This document shows positions 1 through 6,049 of a DNA stretch of 7,258 nt, piece after piece (position 1 is the stretch's first letter; each line of letters starts with the position of its first letter). Origin of the DNA: Gammaproteobacteria bacterium (GTDB taxonomy: Bacteria; Pseudomonadota; Gammaproteobacteria; Ga0077536); assembly GCA_003540955.1 (NCBI GenBank), contig DPMX01000024.1:1-7258 (forward strand), in the 5' to 3' direction. Under the pieces are notes generated by a model. That model was not told the DNA's origin. It made no database searches and saw only the letters and a program-made list of their open reading frames with translations. A program made the translations under genes and the position numbers.

Positions 1-573
1 CTGTTGGGTGGTTACTACCGGCAGGCCGGAAAGCAGCCCTATCACCCGTTTAGTGGGATTCGATAAGTTGTAAACCATTTTCGTTAGATCATACTCAAGT
101 GCCCCCTCGCGATCGGGGCTTAGCATTGGGATCGCTATCTCGTCGTCGATTGAATTCGTTCCGACCAGACCAAGATAGCCCTTTTCTCCGTTGGCGCTTA
201 GTGGAATCGGTTGAATACCGAAACCTGTCGCCTGGTCTTCGGTTTCGGAAAACGGTTCCGGATCGATCACTAGCAGTTTGATTTTGTCTCGACTCGCAGC
301 TACGTATTCTTCCAGCAGATCGCGTACCCGTTTGCCATAGGTTCCGAACTCGGGGATCTCGGTGAATTGTTTGGATGAAAAGTAGAATCTGATCGTGATC
401 GGCTCTTCGATTGCTCTGAGAATTTTACCTGTCCCTTCCGACAAAGTGTGTAAAGAACCGCTCGTAACGTCGAGCCGCTGACTGGTTAGAATGTTATTCG
501 CAATAATATTGACGCCAAGAAACAACACGAGCGCGATGATCAAGCCTGTACCGGTGAGAAAAAATTTGTTCAT
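1..573 (-). CDS. GldG-like ABC transporter auxiliary protein, N-terminal part (partial)
   Basis: This is the N-terminal 191 codons of a GldG-type auxiliary component of an ABC-2 transporter. The frame stays open to the left edge, so the C-terminal part is missing. Residues about 5-25 form one hydrophobic signal-anchor helix, which should place most of the protein in the periplasm. The domain after it matches the family once called 'ABC transport system involved in gliding motility, auxiliary component': LDVTSGSLHTLSEGT (34-48), GLVGTNSIDDEIAIPMLSPD (135-154), REGALEYDLTKMVY (155-168) and KRVIGLLSGLP (175-185). The ATG at 573 is chosen because GAGTGAGG lies 7 bases upstream and the anchor helix starts at once. 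It begins 25 bases after the permease stop, so the two are almost certainly co-transcribed. Family members usually continue for several hundred more residues. The function is unknown outside gliding Bacteroidetes. The family call is firm, the substrate is not. Confidence 0.88.
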   Translation of the reverse strand, partial: MNKFFLTGTGLIIALVLFLGVNIIANNILTSQRLDVTSGSLHTLSEGTGKILRAIEEPITIRFYFSSKQFTEIPEFGTYGKRVRDLLEEYVAASRDKIKLLVIDPEPFSETEDQATGFGIQPIPLSANGEKGYLGLVGTNSIDDEIAIPMLSPDREGALEYDLTKMVYNLSNPTKRVIGLLSGLPVVTTQQ

Positions 574-598
574 GCTATGGCCTCACTCCGAGTTGAGA

Positions 599-1333
599 TC
601 AACTGCCTTTCTTCGCTTCAATAGCCAGGACGTTGGCGTATAAAAAGAATGCAATCAGGCTACCAAAAAATATAATGTCACGTATATCGACGACACCTTT
701 AAGGATCGACTCGAAATGTGTGAGGAAGCTAAATGAGCTAATAACATCGACGATAGCTTGCGGCGCCCATGAACTAAACATGTCTAAAACAAGGGGGAAG
801 CCGCTTAGATTAAACGCAAAACAGATTACGAAACTAATTACAAAGGCGATTACTTGGTTTTTCGTTAGCGCGGAAATAAACGAGCCAATGGCGAGGCAGC
901 CACCCGCGAGCAATAGGCTACCAAGGTAGCCTGCAAGGATGACCGTATTGTCGGGATCACCCAGATAATTGATCGTTACCCAGACAGGAAAGGTTAATGC
1001 CAATGCTATTGCAGTAAAGCACCACGCCGCAAGGAATTTTCCGATCACGGCCTCGACCAGAGAGATGGGTAACGTCATCAACAACTCAAGCGTGCCTGCT
1101 TTCCGCTCCTCAGACCAAAGACGCATCGAAATCGCCGGAATTAGTAGCATGTACAACCACGGATGAAAGCGAAAAAATGGCTCTAGATCTGCTTGATTAC
1201 GTTCGTAGAGCTCACCGATATGGAAAGTGAATACGCCGGTTAACAATAGGAAGATGACAATGAAAACGTACGCGACTGGCGTCGCAAAATAAGCGCTTAG
1301 TTCGCGTTTTAATATGATCAGCGTTCGACTCAT
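599..1333 (-). CDS. ABC-2 type transporter permease (GldF-like)
   Basis: A 244-residue inner-membrane permease of the ABC-2 class. Six hydrophobic segments can be read at about residues 18-37, 57-73, 95-121, 131-155, 160-184 and 218-238. The cytoplasmic stretch SEERKAGTLELLMTLPIS (74-91) is the family hallmark that couples the permease to its ATPase. The short, mostly helical chain with few periplasmic residues fits GldF-type permeases. The ATG at 1333 overlaps the TGA of the ATPase gene as ATGA (1330-1333), and GAGGAGG sits 7 bases upstream inside the end of that gene, so translational coupling is likely. Only one permease gene is visible, so the working transporter would need a homodimer or a second subunit encoded further left. 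The cargo cannot be inferred from the sequence. Confidence 0.93.
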   Translation of the reverse strand: MSRTLIILKRELSAYFATPVAYVFIVIFLLLTGVFTFHIGELYERNQADLEPFFRFHPWLYMLLIPAISMRLWSEERKAGTLELLMTLPISLVEAVIGKFLAAWCFTAIALALTFPVWVTINYLGDPDNTVILAGYLGSLLLAGGCLAIGSFISALTKNQVIAFVISFVICFAFNLSGFPLVLDMFSSWAPQAIVDVISSFSFLTHFESILKGVVDIRDIIFFGSLIAFFLYANVLAIEAKKGS

Positions 1334-2301
1334 GTCCGGGCCTCCTCGCCTATGCTTTCAGCTTCCATAGTCATCGTGCGAAATACTTCGTCAAGCCGTC
1401 CTGGTTCCACGAACAATTCATCAACTTTCCAATTATGCTGTTGAATGCAGTTTTGGATATTCTCAACGATCGGCTTATTGTCTTTTGGTATGGCTGTGAC
1501 ACGAGTTAGTTCCGCGTCGATCTCAGTAGATTCAACGTTGGAGACATCGGGTAAAACTGCCAGCGTTTTTTCGATAGAAGCTGCTATGCCGGACGCAACG
1601 CTCATTGTTACAGCGTTATGGTAGCGGGAGTGAGCGGCAAATTCCGCAGGAGTTCCGGAAAACAATAACCGGCCTTTAGAAATTATTACCGCGCGGCTGC
1701 ATACGGCATTTACCTCTTCAAGAATATGGGTTGAAATGACTATGGCTTTCTCAGGGGCCATTTCTTTTATCAAGGTTCGAACTTCGTGCTTTTGATTCGG
1801 ATCTAGGCCATCGGTCGGTTCGTCTAGGATCAGGACTTGTGGATCATGAAGAATTGCTTGTGCTAACCCAACTCGCCGTTTGAAACCCTTTGATAGAGTT
1901 TCAATCGGTTGGTGCATGACACTTTCAAGGTTGATTTTCTCGACAGCCTTCCTTATCGCATCGGTTTTCCCGCGTCCGACTAGCCCTCGAATATCCGCAA
2001 CGAAATCGAGGAAGGAGGTCGGTGTCATTTCTCCGTAAGCTGGTGCGCCTTCGGGTAAGTAGCCGATGCGGGTCTTGGCAGCAATGGGGTCGTTTGCAAC
2101 ATCGTGTTGGCAGACGGCAACCGAGCCCGCTGTCGGAGCTAGAAAGCCGGTTATCATTTTCATGGTGGTCGATTTGCCTGCTCCGTTAGGACCAAGGAAA
2201 CCAAGGACTTCGCCCTTTTGGACCTTCAAGTCGATGCCATCTACTGCAACTAGGTTGCCGAAGTGCTTGTGTAAGCCCTTAACTGAGATCAGGTTGTCCA
2301 T
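1330..2301 (-). CDS. ABC transporter ATP-binding protein (GldA-like)
   Basis: A 323-residue cytoplasmic ATPase that should drive the adjacent permease. Visible motifs in order (numbered from the ATG at 2301): Walker A GPNGAGKS at 37-44, Q-loop region YLPEG at 81-85, signature LSKGFKRR at 136-143, Walker B VLILDEP at 156-162, D-loop GLDP at 165-168 and switch histidine H192. The Q-loop position carries Glu84 rather than Gln, and the signature is LSKGF rather than LSGGQ. Both look characteristic of the GldA-like branch rather than defects. Residues from about 225 form a C-terminal extension ending in EPGRLDEVFRTMT, as in other ABC-2 ATPases. A TTG start at 2316 is also open, but the ATG at 2301 is preferred: GAGG lies 9 bases upstream, between the two, and the protein then begins MDNLISVKGLHKHFG as expected. 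It is the first gene of a leftward operon. Confidence 0.93.
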   Translation of the reverse strand: MDNLISVKGLHKHFGNLVAVDGIDLKVQKGEVLGFLGPNGAGKSTTMKMITGFLAPTAGSVAVCQHDVANDPIAAKTRIGYLPEGAPAYGEMTPTSFLDFVADIRGLVGRGKTDAIRKAVEKINLESVMHQPIETLSKGFKRRVGLAQAILHDPQVLILDEPTDGLDPNQKHEVRTLIKEMAPEKAIVISTHILEEVNAVCSRAVIISKGRLLFSGTPAEFAAHSRYHNAVTMSVASGIAASIEKTLAVLPDVSNVESTEIDAELTRVTAIPKDNKPIVENIQNCIQQHNWKVDELFVEPGRLDEVFRTMTMEAESIGEEART

Positions 2302-2332
2302 AAGGTATGGCCTCAATGCACTATTGGCTAGC

Positions 2333-2360
2333 GTTATATTAAATGTAGTTCAACACGCCG
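2333..2360 (-). promoter_or_regulatory. possible promoter of the ABC transporter operon
   Basis: Reading the minus strand upstream of the ATPase gene, there is an AT-rich element containing TATAAC (2333-2338 on the plus strand reads gttata), about 30 bases before the ATG. A TTGAAC hexamer also lies on the minus strand just upstream, but it is only 9 bases from TATAAC, too close for a standard sigma-70 pair. The assignment rests on position and the -10-like box only, so it is weak. Confidence 0.25.
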
Positions 2361-2514
2361 TTGTTCGCTATTTACTACAGCGGGGCGCAAATTTTCCATA
2401 GGTTTTTCGATTCGTCAATAGTCTGCTTGACAATACGACTCGTAATTAGTTTCGCTAGTTTCTTGGATTTTTCAGAGTCATGGCAGTTTCGATTGTTTGT
2501 ATTTGTCGGTAAAT

Positions 2515-2650
2515 GCTGCTCCGCACCAGTGCGAAATACGCCCACCCTAGGGGGTTCGACGTGGACCGAAAGCTCGATTAGTAGCCCACGGGTGCCACCT
2601 GTGCTCCGGGTAATGATAGGCAGCGCGCAGGACATTCGCGTACTATGCGC
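2515..2650. other. GC-rich block dense in inverted repeats; possible structured RNA or protein-binding region
   Basis: Short perfect inverted repeats are packed here: CGCAC/GTGCG at 2522-2533, CCCTAGGG at 2545-2552, GGTGCCACC at 2591-2599, and GCGCA/TGCGC at 2625-2629 and 2646-2650. A nested series of longer-range pairings is also possible: 2515-2519 with 2620-2624, 2523-2526 with 2601-2604, 2543-2546 with 2591-2594, and 2560-2564 with 2586-2590. Together these would form one elongated rod of about 110 bases. Each helix is only 4 or 5 base pairs, so chance is a real alternative. I tried to match 6S RNA, SRP RNA, RNase P, tmRNA and tRNA and recognised none. No direction of transcription can be assigned. 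Confidence 0.3.
2553..2568. promoter_or_regulatory. parS-like sequence (imperfect ParB-binding site candidate)
   Basis: The sequence GGTTCGACGTGGACCG matches the inner 14 bases of the gammaproteobacterial parS palindrome GTTCCACGTGGAAC at 12 positions. The mismatches are G for C at 2558 and C for A at 2566. The central ACGT and both outer GTTC/GGA blocks are intact. It lies between genes, about 3.5 kb left of parA and on the same chromosome arm as parAB, where chromosomal parS sites usually cluster. Imperfect sites of this kind exist in Pseudomonas alongside perfect ones. No perfect parS is present in this window, so this could be a secondary site or coincidence. Confidence 0.35.
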
Positions 2651-2675
2651 ATCCGTTGCAATTGAAGGAACGTTG

Positions 2676-3209
2676 ATGGCAATTCGGAACTTTTGTGGTG
2701 CTAAGCCAACGATCGACTCGAGCGCTTTTATTGATCCTACCGCGTTGGTTATCGGAGATGTGGACGTCGGGGCCGATGTATTTGTCTTGCCCTATGTAGT
2801 GATACGAGGTGATGTTAATACGGTAAACATAGGTGCGGCATGCAATATTCAAGACGGCAGTGTTTTACACGTCAACAGCGATAGTAGTTTCGCGCCTGGT
2901 GGTGCGCCGCTTGATATTGGGGCAGAAATCACTATCGGGCATAAGGTTCTCTTGCATGGTTGTCGAATCGATGATCATTGCTTGATCGGTATGGGGTCTA
3001 CGGTAATGGACCGTGCGATAATCGAACGGGATGTTATCTTGGGTGCGGGTAGTTTGGTTACTCCAGGGAAGCACCTCCGCTCTGGTTTTTTATATGCCGG
3101 ATCGCCCGTACGGCAAATACGACCTTTAACTGATAAAGACATCGGCTACATAGACTGGAGTTATAAACATTACCGGAAGCTGAAGGAGCAGCATCGCGGT
3201 TTGGCGTAG
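2676..3209 (+). CDS. gamma-class carbonic anhydrase family protein (YrdA type)
   Basis: A 177-residue left-handed beta-helix protein built from hexapeptide repeats. The three zinc-ligand histidines of gamma carbonic anhydrases are all present: H65 (in SVLH), H89 and H94 (in IGHKVLLHG). The conserved R44 and D46 of RGD and N57/Q59 of NIQDG are there too. The loop SDSSFAPGGAPLD (68-80) and the C-terminal helix YIDWSYKHYRKLKEQ (158-172) fit the E. coli YrdA/Cam-like subfamily (about 180 residues). The expected reaction is reversible CO2 hydration in the cytoplasm, but many YrdA-type members show no proven activity, so the metal site is seen and the catalysis is inferred. The frame is open upstream to 2361, but the ATG at 2676 is chosen because AAGGA lies 7 bases upstream and homologues start MAIRxFxG. 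It is a lone gene, followed by a possible terminator and then mnmG. Confidence 0.93.
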   Translation: MAIRNFCGAKPTIDSSAFIDPTALVIGDVDVGADVFVLPYVVIRGDVNTVNIGAACNIQDGSVLHVNSDSSFAPGGAPLDIGAEITIGHKVLLHGCRIDDHCLIGMGSTVMDRAIIERDVILGAGSLVTPGKHLRSGFLYAGSPVRQIRPLTDKDIGYIDWSYKHYRKLKEQHRGLA

Positions 3210-3210
3210 T

Positions 3211-3250
3211 CGTCCTCGACGCGCGATTCTTTATTTTTTCGAGGTTATTT
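3211..3250 (+). terminator. possible intrinsic terminator after the carbonic anhydrase gene
   Basis: Directly after the TAG stop, CGTC-CTC-GACG (3211-3221) can form a small GC hairpin, followed after a few bases by a T-rich run (3228-3239). An alternative pairing joins CCTCGA (3214-3219) with TCGAGG (3239-3244) around a 19-base loop, followed by TTATTTT. Both stems are short, so termination may be partial. The position, just before a new promoter, supports the call. Confidence 0.35.
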
Positions 3251-3273
3251 TCGTCTAAATTCTCGTTAGTCGG

Positions 3274-3279
3274 TATAAT
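3274..3279 (+). promoter_or_regulatory. -10 box of the mnmG promoter
   Basis: A perfect TATAAT lies 28 bases before the mnmG ATG, in an AT-rich stretch following the possible terminator. Transcription would start near 3286, leaving a leader of about 20 bases. The -35 region at the right distance (TTCGTC, 3250-3255, 18-base spacer) matches the consensus poorly, and there is no TG extension. The promoter may therefore need help from an activator or upstream AT-rich DNA. It probably serves mnmG and rsmG. Confidence 0.5.
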
Positions 3280-3307
3280 TGCGCTACTTCATTGAGCCTA
3301 GTTAGTA

Positions 3308-5200
3308 ATGGACCATCCGAAATATTTTGATGTGATCGTTGTTGGCGGTGGCCATTCTGGCACGGAGGCTGCTTTGGCGAGTGCGCGTATGGGTGCCGAG
3401 ACATTGCTGTTGACCCAAAGCATCGACGCATTAGGGCAGATGTCGTGCAATCCCGCGATTGGAGGGATAGGCAAGGGGCATCTTGTAAGGGAGATAGATG
3501 CCTTAGGTGGTTTTATGGCGCGCGGCGCTGATCATTGCGGTATCCAGTTTCGGCGGCTGAACGCTAGAAAAGGTCCGGCCGTGCGGGCAACTCGGGCTCA
3601 GATCGATCGCACTCTATACCGAAATTTTGCCCGCAGTGCGCTTGAACACCAAGAGTGTTTGACAATATTCCAGCAAACTGCAGATGACTTGATTATCGAG
3701 TCCGATACGATTGTCGGAGTGGTTACTCAGCTAGGCTTGAAGTTTCGCGCCTCCACGGTTGTGATGACCGTTGGCACATTTCTGGGTGGCCGAATTCACC
3801 TGGGCGAGACGAACTACGCAGCTGGTCGTGCCGGCGATCCGCCGGCCAACACCTTGGCAGCGCGCTTACGTGAGCGGCCGTTTAAGGTTGGGCGTTTAAA
3901 AACTGGTACTCCTCCACGTATTGATGGTCGCACAGTGGATTTCGGTTTGTTAGAGCGGCAACCAGGTGACCAGCCAACCCCCGTCTTTTCCTTTCTCGGG
4001 GATAAAGCTCAGCACCCGGTGCAGGTTGAGTGCCACATCACTTACACAAATCAAACTACACACGAGATCATTAGTCGTGGTCTCCGCCGGTCGCCTATGT
4101 TTAATGGCAGCATTCAAGCTGCTGGGCCACGATACTGTCCGTCGATCGAAGATAAGGTGACTCGTTTCCCCGATCGAATGTCTCACCAGATTTTTGTGGA
4201 ACCTGAGGGACTTAACACTGACGAAATCTATCCGAACGGAATCTCTACTAGTTTACCGTTCGATGTGCAATATGATCTTGTGCGTAGCATTCGCGGCTTC
4301 GAGAAGGCTCACATTACAAGGCCTGGTTATGCGATCGAGTACGATTATTTTGATCCGCGTGACATCTACCCCTGGCTGGAAACTAAGCAGATCTCTGGCC
4401 TTTTTTTCGCCGGGCAGATCAACGGAACTACCGGCTATGAGGAGGCTGCTGCGCAGGGTTTGCTTGCTGGGCTTAACGCAGCCTTACGCGCTCGCGACTC
4501 AGATCCGTGGTATCCGCGTCGCGATGAGGCTTACTTGGGTGTTTTGGTAGATGATTTGGTAACGCGGGGAACCACTGAGCCATACCGCATGTTCACAAGC
4601 CGTGCCGAATATCGATTGTTGCTGCGGGAAGATAATGCTGACTTACGTTTGACAGCGATTGGCCGAACATTGGGTTTGGTCGATGACCGACGTTGGCAAA
4701 CTTTCGAGACCAAACGGGAGTTATTGGAGGCAGAGCGATCTCGTCTACGAGCTACTTGGATATCCCCGGCAAAAGTAGCCGACGTCGATGCGTGTGCCGT
4801 CTTCGGTAAACCGTTACGCAAGGAGCAAAGTTTGGCAGATTTATTACGTCGGCCTGAAGTCGATTACGCGGGACTAATGGTTCTGCCCGGGGCAGGGCCA
4901 GGGATAGATGCCGCGGACGTGATTGAACAACTTGAAATCGAGGCGCGTTATTCTGGTTACCTTGAGCGTCAAGAAAACGAAATTGAAAAGCATACCCGTA
5001 ACGAAAATACTTTACTTCCTACTCATATCGATTACTTCGATGTACGTGGCCTATCTCACGAGATCCAACAAAAGCTGATGCAACATCGACCTACCACAAT
5101 TGGGCAAGCCTCCCGGATTTCTGGAGTAACCCCGGCTGCGATCTCACTTTTACTTGTGTATCTGAAAAAAAGTCAATTATTGCTCGCACAATCGGCTTGA
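3308..5200 (+). CDS. mnmG: tRNA uridine-5-carboxymethylaminomethyl modification enzyme MnmG (GidA)
   Basis: FAD-dependent cytoplasmic enzyme that, together with MnmE, installs the (carboxymethyl)aminomethyl group on C5 of the wobble uridine U34 in certain tRNAs. At 630 residues it is essentially the length of E. coli MnmG (629). Visible features: FAD-binding GGGHSG at 13-18, the family signature SCNPAIGGIGKGHLVRE at 46-62 with Cys47, GRLKTGTPPRIDGRT at 195-209, RYCPSIEDK at 275-283 with Cys277, the second FAD motif FAGQINGTTGYEEAAAQG at 367-384 and TSRAEYRLLLREDNADLR at 430-447. The C-terminal region from about 550 is the helical part used for contact with MnmE and tRNA. Cys47 and Cys277 correspond to the functionally important cysteines in E. 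coli. The ribosome binding site is weak. rsmG follows after 42 bases. The partner gene mnmE is not in this window. Confidence 0.98.
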   Translation: MDHPKYFDVIVVGGGHSGTEAALASARMGAETLLLTQSIDALGQMSCNPAIGGIGKGHLVREIDALGGFMARGADHCGIQFRRLNARKGPAVRATRAQIDRTLYRNFARSALEHQECLTIFQQTADDLIIESDTIVGVVTQLGLKFRASTVVMTVGTFLGGRIHLGETNYAAGRAGDPPANTLAARLRERPFKVGRLKTGTPPRIDGRTVDFGLLERQPGDQPTPVFSFLGDKAQHPVQVECHITYTNQTTHEIISRGLRRSPMFNGSIQAAGPRYCPSIEDKVTRFPDRMSHQIFVEPEGLNTDEIYPNGISTSLPFDVQYDLVRSIRGFEKAHITRPGYAIEYDYFDPRDIYPWLETKQISGLFFAGQINGTTGYEEAAAQGLLAGLNAALRARDSDPWYPRRDEAYLGVLVDDLVTRGTTEPYRMFTSRAEYRLLLREDNADLRLTAIGRTLGLVDDRRWQTFETKRELLEAERSRLRATWISPAKVADVDACAVFGKPLRKEQSLADLLRRPEVDYAGLMVLPGAGPGIDAADVIEQLEIEARYSGYLERQENEIEKHTRNENTLLPTHIDYFDVRGLSHEIQQKLMQHRPTTIGQASRISGVTPAAISLLLVYLKKSQLLLAQSA

Positions 5201-5242
5201 ATTTATGAGCCAATTGCGCGAGTTAACAGTCTGCATGGAATC

Positions 5243-5863
5243 GTGATAGAAGGCCTGCTGCGACAAGACATCGCCGCGCTAGGTATCACCCTGGAAGATG
5301 GCAAAGTCAACACTCTTGTTAACTTCGTAGAACTGATATTGAAATGGAATCGTATTTTGAACCTTGTTGGCTCGAGCTCGCCAGATTATTTGGTGAGGAA
5401 TCATATCGTAGACTGCCTTATAGTGGCTCCCTACCTAGGTTGTAATCATCTCGTCGATGTTGGGTCCGGTGCGGGCTTTCCCGGTATGGTAATCGCGATT
5501 TGTAATCGCCGAACAAAGGTTAGTCTAGTCGAATCCTCAGCACGTAAATCCCGGTTCCTTAGTCAAGTAGCGATAGAGTTGAGACTTCCCAATGTTGAGG
5601 TCGTCACTGAACGCATTGAACGTTGGCATCCAGAACACGAAATTGATTGCATTGTGTGTCGCGGATACGGATCGTTGCGTAGGTTCTATGATGATACGCG
5701 CGCCCTGCACAACGACGGCTGTCGATTGGTGGCGATGAAGGGGGCATTGAGCGATGCTGAACTTGCGGACTTAAGGTCGGTTTCGACGGCAACGTCGGTC
5801 CAGATGCTGGATACCCCTTGGTGGGACCACCGGCAGCTAGTGATTATTGACGTTGGGGCGTGA
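5243..5863 (+). CDS. rsmG: 16S rRNA (guanine(527)-N7)-methyltransferase RsmG (GidB)
   Basis: SAM-dependent cytoplasmic methyltransferase that modifies N7 of G527 in the 530 loop of 16S rRNA. Its loss is known to give low-level streptomycin resistance in several bacteria. The 206 residues match the E. coli protein (207). Visible features: KWNRILNLVG at 34-43, the SAM-binding loop VDVGSGAGFPG at 71-81, acidic E97 at the end of the next strand (for the ribose), ARKSRFL at 100-106 and MKG at 165-167. The segment CRGYGSL at 139-145 departs from the more usual SRAFASL, though the arginine is kept. Near the C-terminus HRQLVII replaces the common RHLVV. Translation starts at a GTG. The nearby ATG at 5235 is in another frame and ends at once, and TGGA lies just upstream of the GTG. 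It is probably transcribed with mnmG. Confidence 0.96.
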   Translation: MIEGLLRQDIAALGITLEDGKVNTLVNFVELILKWNRILNLVGSSSPDYLVRNHIVDCLIVAPYLGCNHLVDVGSGAGFPGMVIAICNRRTKVSLVESSARKSRFLSQVAIELRLPNVEVVTERIERWHPEHEIDCIVCRGYGSLRRFYDDTRALHNDGCRLVAMKGALSDAELADLRSVSTATSVQMLDTPWWDHRQLVIIDVGA

Positions 5864-5891
5864 TCTTGGCCTCGTATAGAATTTTTACGGG

Positions 5892-5923
5892 CGTAGCTAC
5901 GGGTCTGTCTGGCCAATCTGGCC
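5892..5923. repeat. palindrome and tandem heptamer between rsmG and parA
   Basis: A perfect 10-base palindrome, CGTAGCTACG, occupies 5892-5901. It is followed by two direct copies of TCTGGCC at 5908-5914 and 5917-5923, spaced 9 bases start to start. GGCC-AATCT-GGCC (5911-5923) is also an inverted repeat. There is no T-run after the palindrome, so it does not look like an intrinsic terminator for rsmG. A protein-binding region upstream of the parA promoter is the simpler reading, but this is inference. Confidence 0.35.
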
Positions 5924-5957
5924 GGGCGGTCGATCCAGCGAGCTAGGAATCAATGCC

Positions 5958-5991
5958 GGTCTGACCGCACTTATGCGGGATATGGCATAAT
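5958..5991 (+). promoter_or_regulatory. parA promoter with extended -10 and overlapping inverted repeats
   Basis: TGGCATAAT at 5983-5991 is an extended -10 element (TGN plus CATAAT, 5 of 6 to consensus), about 58 bases before the parA ATG. A -35-like CTGACC at 5961-5966 sits 19 bases upstream, which is long, as is common when the -10 is extended. Two inverted repeats overlap this area: GGTCTGACC at 5958-5966 and CCGCA-CTTA-TGCGG at 5965-5978. They would cover the -35 and the spacer and could act as an operator. The promoter would let parAB be expressed separately from mnmG-rsmG. Confidence 0.5.
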
Positions 5992-6049
5992 ATAGATCTG
6001 TCGTCGGCCCACCAGAATATGAAAACGCGTGGCAAATAATGTAGTCATC

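Larger units (their letters stand above)
2302..2675. other. divergent intergenic region between the ABC operon and the carbonic anhydrase gene
   Basis: These 374 bases lie between two diverging genes. The left half (2341-2520) counts to about 40% GC and holds nothing I can name. The right half (2521-2650) counts to about 62% GC and is described separately. The open frame continuing upstream of the carbonic anhydrase start (from a TTG at 2361) and an 86-codon minus-strand frame (2375-2635) show no recognisable domain, and I do not call either as a gene. The region must contain the promoters for both flanking transcription units, but no convincing -35/-10 pair for the rightward gene was found. 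A TTGACA at 2427-2432 has no -10 box at 16-18 bases. No GATC was seen here, although GATC is abundant in the rest of the window. Confidence 0.7.

Noticed and set aside
99..281. 60-codon plus-strand frame opposite the GldG-like gene
   Set aside because: It is the opposite strand of a clearly conserved coding region. The same holds for the antisense or shifted frames inside the permease, ATPase, mnmG, rsmG and parA genes.
2427..2432. TTGACA as a -35 box for a rightward promoter
   Set aside because: No -10-like hexamer lies 16-18 bases downstream.
2375..2635. 86-codon minus-strand frame in the divergent intergenic region
   Set aside because: No recognisable motif, no clear ribosome binding site, and it spans the 40% to 62% GC shift without any coding signature.
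2480..2660. 6S RNA (ssrS) gene upstream of the yrdA-like gene
   Set aside because: Considered because some gammaproteobacteria have ssrS in this neighbourhood. The conserved 5' bubble sequence and the matching closing stem could not be found on either strand.
2361..2675. N-terminal extension of the carbonic anhydrase frame by 105 codons from a TTG
   Set aside because: The extension has no recognisable domain, family members start at the ATG at 2676, and that ATG has a good ribosome binding site.
6029..6049. GTG at 6029 as the parA start
   Set aside because: It adds MANNVVI before the standard family start and has no ribosome binding site.
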